From contig CALFIT010000288.1 of assembly GCA_937877465.1 (NCBI GenBank), positions 1 to 8,281 of the forward strand: a stretch of 8,281 nt of DNA, written 5' to 3'. Under the pieces are notes generated by a model. It did no database searches. It was not told where the DNA came from and worked only from the letters and a program-made list of their open reading frames with translations. The DNA comes from an uncultured Bacteroidales bacterium (lineage in GTDB: Bacteria > Bacteroidota > Bacteroidia > Bacteroidales > F082). Position numbers and translations under genes: made by a program. This document shows positions 5,659-8,281 of the stretch, piece after piece; the stretch's first letter is position 1, and each line of letters begins with the position of its first letter.

Positions 5659-5666
5659 TATTTTTG
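5659..5666 (+). promoter_or_regulatory. Candidate -7 promoter box for the S4-domain gene
   Basis: TATTTTTG matches TAnnTTTG exactly. Transcription would start around 5671-5673, which leaves almost no leader for an ATG at 5676 and about 12 nt for the ATG at 5685. This argues for the downstream start. The -33 element is not convincing. Confidence 0.5.
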
Positions 5667-5684
5667 CCGAAAAATATGCGCACT

Positions 5685-5927
5685 ATGGCAAGAAAACTGA
5701 ACAGAATCCTTTTCACGATTCGCGACGGCGAGGACTTCATCCCGCTCATCTCCCTGCTGAAGGCTTGCGAGGTGGTGTATTCCGGCGCAGAGGCCCAAGA
5801 GGTGGTCGCGGCGGGAATGGTGCTCCGTAACGGCGAGGTGGAAACCCGCAAGCGGGCGAAGATCAAGGCAGGGGAGACCATCGTCTTCGAGAACTACGAA
5901 ATCTTTGTGGATTATCCCAGTGATTGA
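5685..5927 (+). CDS. S4-domain RNA-binding protein (YbcJ-like)
   Basis: The only plus-strand gene. From ATG at 5685 it encodes 80 residues, nearly all one S4 RNA-binding domain: FIPLISLLKACEVVYSGAEA (18-37), then GMVLRNGEVETRKRAKI (44-60) and GETIVF. This matches the YbcJ-type pattern of a helix-turn-helix followed by an NGE..T/RKR..K loop that contacts RNA. The likely role is binding of structured RNA, perhaps rRNA, in the cytoplasm. The precise target is unknown. An in-frame ATG at 5676 would add three residues. A TTG at 5622 would add a hydrophobic stretch and place the start upstream of the promoter box, so it is rejected. The gene is divergent from DUF493 and ends just before a strong terminator, so it is probably monocistronic. 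Confidence 0.87.
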   Translation: MARKLNRILFTIRDGEDFIPLISLLKACEVVYSGAEAQEVVAAGMVLRNGEVETRKRAKIKAGETIVFENYEIFVDYPSD

Positions 5928-5935
5928 CCAAAACG

Positions 5936-5966
5936 AAAAAACGCAGCCGATTCGGCTGCGTTTTTT
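5936..5966. terminator. Bidirectional rho-independent terminator
   Basis: A perfect inverted repeat: AAAAAACGCAGCCGA (5936-5950), one T, then TCGGCTGCGTTTTTT (5952-5966). The GC-rich stem CGCAGCC/GGCTGCG is followed by six T residues on either strand. It lies 8 bp after the S4 stop and 42 bp after the gcvP stop, serving both convergent genes. Confidence 0.93.
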
Positions 5967-5970
5967 CATT

Positions 5971-5998
5971 CCGCGATTTCCGCGATTTCTGCGTGAAA
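5971..5998. repeat. Short direct repeat CCGCGATTT x2 next to terminator
   Basis: CCGCGATTT occurs twice in direct tandem (5971-5979, 5980-5988) and is followed by CTGCGTGAAA, a partly similar third unit. From memory, CGCAGA/GCGTGAAA-type short repeats recur in intergenic DNA of Bacteroidota. It lies in the 3' region of gcvP. Confidence 0.5.
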
Positions 5999-6008
5999 CA
6001 AACCCTTA

Positions 6009-8281
6009 TTATTCCGCGCTGAACTTGCAAACCAGGTTCCTGTCGCCGTAGGCGTCGTCGATGCGGGTGACGTGCGGGAAGTACTTGTCCTGTACGTCGT
6101 TCTTCATCGGGAAGCCGGCCTCTTCGCGGGTGAAGGGGAAGTTCCACTCGTTGGCCATCAGCATCTCGGCGGTGTAGGGCGCGTGGCTGATGATGTTGTT
6201 GCCCTTCTCGGCCTTGCCGTCCTCGATGTCCTTGATTTCCTTGCGGATCTGGATCATGGCTTCGACGAAGCGGTCAAGCTCGGCGATAGGCTCGCTCTCG
6301 GTGGGTTCCACCATCAGGGTCTCGTGGACGGGGAACGCCACGGTGGGCGCGTGGAAGCCGAAGTCCATCAGACGCTTGGCGATGTCGATGGCGGCCACGC
6401 CCGTCGCCTTGTTGATGCCGTTGATGTCAAGGATCATCTCGTGGGCCACATGGCCGTGGTTGCCGGTATACAGAATCGGGTAGTAGTCCTTCAGCCTGTC
6501 CTTCAAGTAGTTGGCGTTCATGATGGCACCCAAGGTGGCTTGCTTCAGGCCTTCGCCGCCCAACATCTTGAGGTAGCAGTAGGTGATGGTGAGAATCTGT
6601 GCGCTACCAAACGGAGCGGCTGACACTGCGCCTTCTTGCTTCTCGCCGCCGCAGTGGAACAGGATGTGCGAAGGCAAGTAGGGCTTCAGGTGTTCGGCCA
6701 CGCCGATGGGACCCACGCCGGGACCGCCGCCGCCGTGTGGGATGGCAAAGGTCTTGTGGAGGTTGAGGTGGCACACATCGGCACCGATGTAGCCAGGGCT
6801 GGTCAGACCGACCTGGGCGTTCATGTTGGCACCGTCCATATAGACTTGACCGCCGTTGTCGTGGACGATTTTCACTAAGGTGCGGATGCCGTCCTCATAG
6901 ATGCCGTGGGTCGAGGGATAGGTGACCATGAAGGCAGCCAAGTTGTCCTTGTATTGCTCAGCTTTTGCCTTGGCGTCGTCAAGGTTGATGTTGCCGTGCT
7001 CGTCGCAGGCCACCACCACCACTTGCATCCCGGCCATAGCCGCCGAAGCGGGGTTGGTGCCGTGGGCCGAAGCGGGAATCAGGCAGATATTTCTGTGTCC
7101 TTGACCATTGGCCTCTTGGTAACGACGGATGGTGAGCAGGCCGGCATATTCGCCGCTGGCACCGGAGTTGGGCATGAAGCTCATACCCTTGAAGCCCGTG
7201 ATTTCGCAGAGGTCTTTCTCCATCTCGGCGATGAGTTCGAGGTAGCCTTCGGCTTGGTCGGCGGGCACGAAGGGGTGGATGTTGCCGAACTCAGGCCAGC
7301 TGAGGGCATACATCGAGGTGGCGGGGTTCAGCTTCATCGTGCAGCTTCCGAGCGGAATCATGCAGCGGTTGAGGCTGAGGTCGCGGTTTTCGAGTTTCTT
7401 CATGTAGCGCATCATGTCGGTCTCGCTGCGGTACTTGAAGAACAGCGGGGCTTGCATGAACTTGCTGGTGCGGCGCATCTCGGGTTGGATGCCGCTGAAC
7501 TTGGAGCAGTTGGGGTCGCAAACCAGCTCTTCGTGCTGTTTGCCAAGGGCTTCGGCTACGACAATGCCGATTTCGTTGAGGTCTTCCTTGGTCGTGGTCT
7601 CGTCGATGCTGATGCCAAAGTGCTGCTTGTCGATGATGCGGAAGTTCATGCCGTGTCTCTCGGCGGCTTCCTTCACCATGCAGGTGCAGACGTCGTCGGG
7701 CATTTCGAACAGCAGCGTGTCGAAGAAGTGCTGGTTGAGTTGCTTCACGCCGAGTTTGGCCAATTCGCCGCAAAGTTTGCCGGCCAAGCAATTAATATGG
7801 TGTGCGATTTCCGTCAAGCCGTCGGGACCGTGATAGACGGCGTAGAAGCCCGACATGATGGCGAGCAGGGCTTGAGCCGTGCAGATGTTCGACGTGGCTC
7901 TTTCGCGCTTGATGTGTTGCTCGCGGGTCTGCAAAGCCAGACGGTAGGCGGGATTGCCGAGGGCGTCGATGCTGATGCCGATGATGCGGCCGGGCATCTC
8001 GCGCTTGTAGGCTTCGGTGGTGGCGAAGTAACCGGCATGGGGACCGCCGAATCCCATCGGCAGGCCGAAACGCTGGTTGGAACCCAAAACCACGTCGGCA
8101 CCCCATTCGCCGGGAGGCGTGATGAGGGTGAGGCTCAAAAGGTCGGCGGCAACGGCCACTTGCATGCCTTTGGCTTTCCATTCGGCGACCTTGGCACGGT
8201 TGTCAATGATTTCGCCGAACTGGTTGGGGCACTGGATGAGCACGCCGAAATATGCCTCGCTGCAATCGAACTTGTCGATGT
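6009..8281 (-). CDS. gcvP: Glycine dehydrogenase (decarboxylating), P protein, N-terminus missing at window edge
   Basis: The P protein of the glycine cleavage system binds glycine through pyridoxal phosphate, releases CO2 and passes the aminomethyl group to the lipoyl arm of GcvH. The frame stays open to the window end, giving about 756 visible codons. Full-length single-chain GcvP has about 950, so roughly 200 N-terminal residues lie beyond position 8281. A GTG at 8243 is internal to the conserved VLIQCPNQFG segment and is not a start. Visible landmarks are GFGGPHAGYFA, PLGSCTMKLNP, PASAHGTNPASA, and DVCHLNLHKTFAIPHGGGGP, whose lysine (codon 6753-6755) is the PLP-binding residue. Both halves are in one chain, so this is the fused type, not the separate alpha and beta subunits. 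No gcvT or gcvH lies nearby. The gene ends at TAA before the shared bidirectional terminator. Its promoter and any glycine riboswitch would be outside the window. Confidence 0.97.
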   Translation of the reverse strand, partial: IDKFDCSEAYFGVLIQCPNQFGEIIDNRAKVAEWKAKGMQVAVAADLLSLTLITPPGEWGADVVLGSNQRFGLPMGFGGPHAGYFATTEAYKREMPGRIIGISIDALGNPAYRLALQTREQHIKRERATSNICTAQALLAIMSGFYAVYHGPDGLTEIAHHINCLAGKLCGELAKLGVKQLNQHFFDTLLFEMPDDVCTCMVKEAAERHGMNFRIIDKQHFGISIDETTTKEDLNEIGIVVAEALGKQHEELVCDPNCSKFSGIQPEMRRTSKFMQAPLFFKYRSETDMMRYMKKLENRDLSLNRCMIPLGSCTMKLNPATSMYALSWPEFGNIHPFVPADQAEGYLELIAEMEKDLCEITGFKGMSFMPNSGASGEYAGLLTIRRYQEANGQGHRNICLIPASAHGTNPASAAMAGMQVVVVACDEHGNINLDDAKAKAEQYKDNLAAFMVTYPSTHGIYEDGIRTLVKIVHDNGGQVYMDGANMNAQVGLTSPGYIGADVCHLNLHKTFAIPHGGGGPGVGPIGVAEHLKPYLPSHILFHCGGEKQEGAVSAAPFGSAQILTITYCYLKMLGGEGLKQATLGAIMNANYLKDRLKDYYPILYTGNHGHVAHEMILDINGINKATGVAAIDIAKRLMDFGFHAPTVAFPVHETLMVEPTESEPIAELDRFVEAMIQIRKEIKDIEDGKAEKGNNIISHAPYTAEMLMANEWNFPFTREEAGFPMKNDVQDKYFPHVTRIDDAYGDRNLVCKFSAE

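Noticed and set aside
5622..5684. Upstream TTG start for the S4 protein, adding a hydrophobic N-terminal segment
   Set aside because: The extension covers the candidate promoter box, uses a rare start codon and is not part of the S4 domain.
8241..8243. GTG as the true start of gcvP
   Set aside because: The frame continues upstream to the window edge with plausible GcvP sequence (DKFDCSEAYFG), and the known family N-terminus is about 200 residues longer.

Overview
The window looks like a chromosomal, housekeeping stretch from a member of the Bacteroidota, most likely Bacteroidales. Three things point there. Perfect copies of the Bacteroidota -7 promoter box TAnnTTTG sit in front of dnaB, in front of the DUF493 gene and in front of the S4 gene. 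Shine-Dalgarno signals are weak or absent. The gene content, including a DUF2779 nuclease and a short lipoprotein start that resembles Bacteroidales TPR lipoproteins, fits as well. No species is claimed.

Layout, left to right. Positions 1-4893 hold a minus-strand block, transcribed right to left: a DEDDy exonuclease (4189-4893), a DUF2779 Fe-S PD-(D/E)XK-type nuclease (2717-4186, 2 nt after the exonuclease stop), replicative helicase dnaB (1080-2639, own candidate promoter), an RluA-family rRNA/tRNA pseudouridine synthase (105-1040), and the first 33 codons of a lipoprotein (1-101, running off the window). Positions 4894-5046 are a gene-free spacer packed with repeats: nine 7-bp tandem units followed by two different palindromic dispersed-repeat-like elements. 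Positions 5047-5588 hold a two-gene minus-strand operon, a DUF493 (YbeD-like) protein and an acylphosphatase, overlapping by ATGA. A divergent intergenic region (5589-5684) carries opposed -7 boxes and leads to the only plus-strand gene, a small S4-domain RNA-binding protein (5685-5927). A strong bidirectional terminator (5936-5966) separates this gene from the convergent gcvP (6009-8281), the P protein of the glycine cleavage system, whose N-terminal part lies outside the window.

Functionally the left block is replication, repair and RNA modification (helicase, two nuclease-fold proteins, pseudouridine synthase). The middle is small accessory proteins. The right is one-carbon metabolism. Nothing looks like a mobile element, CRISPR array or phage. 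The points most worth following are the nuclease pair, in which the DUF2779 protein appears to have lost its exonuclease active site while an intact DEDDy exonuclease is encoded directly upstream; an SSB-like acidic Pro-Phe tip on the DnaB C-terminus; a possible pair of DnaA-box-like sites ahead of dnaB; and the repeat-filled leader of the exonuclease gene.
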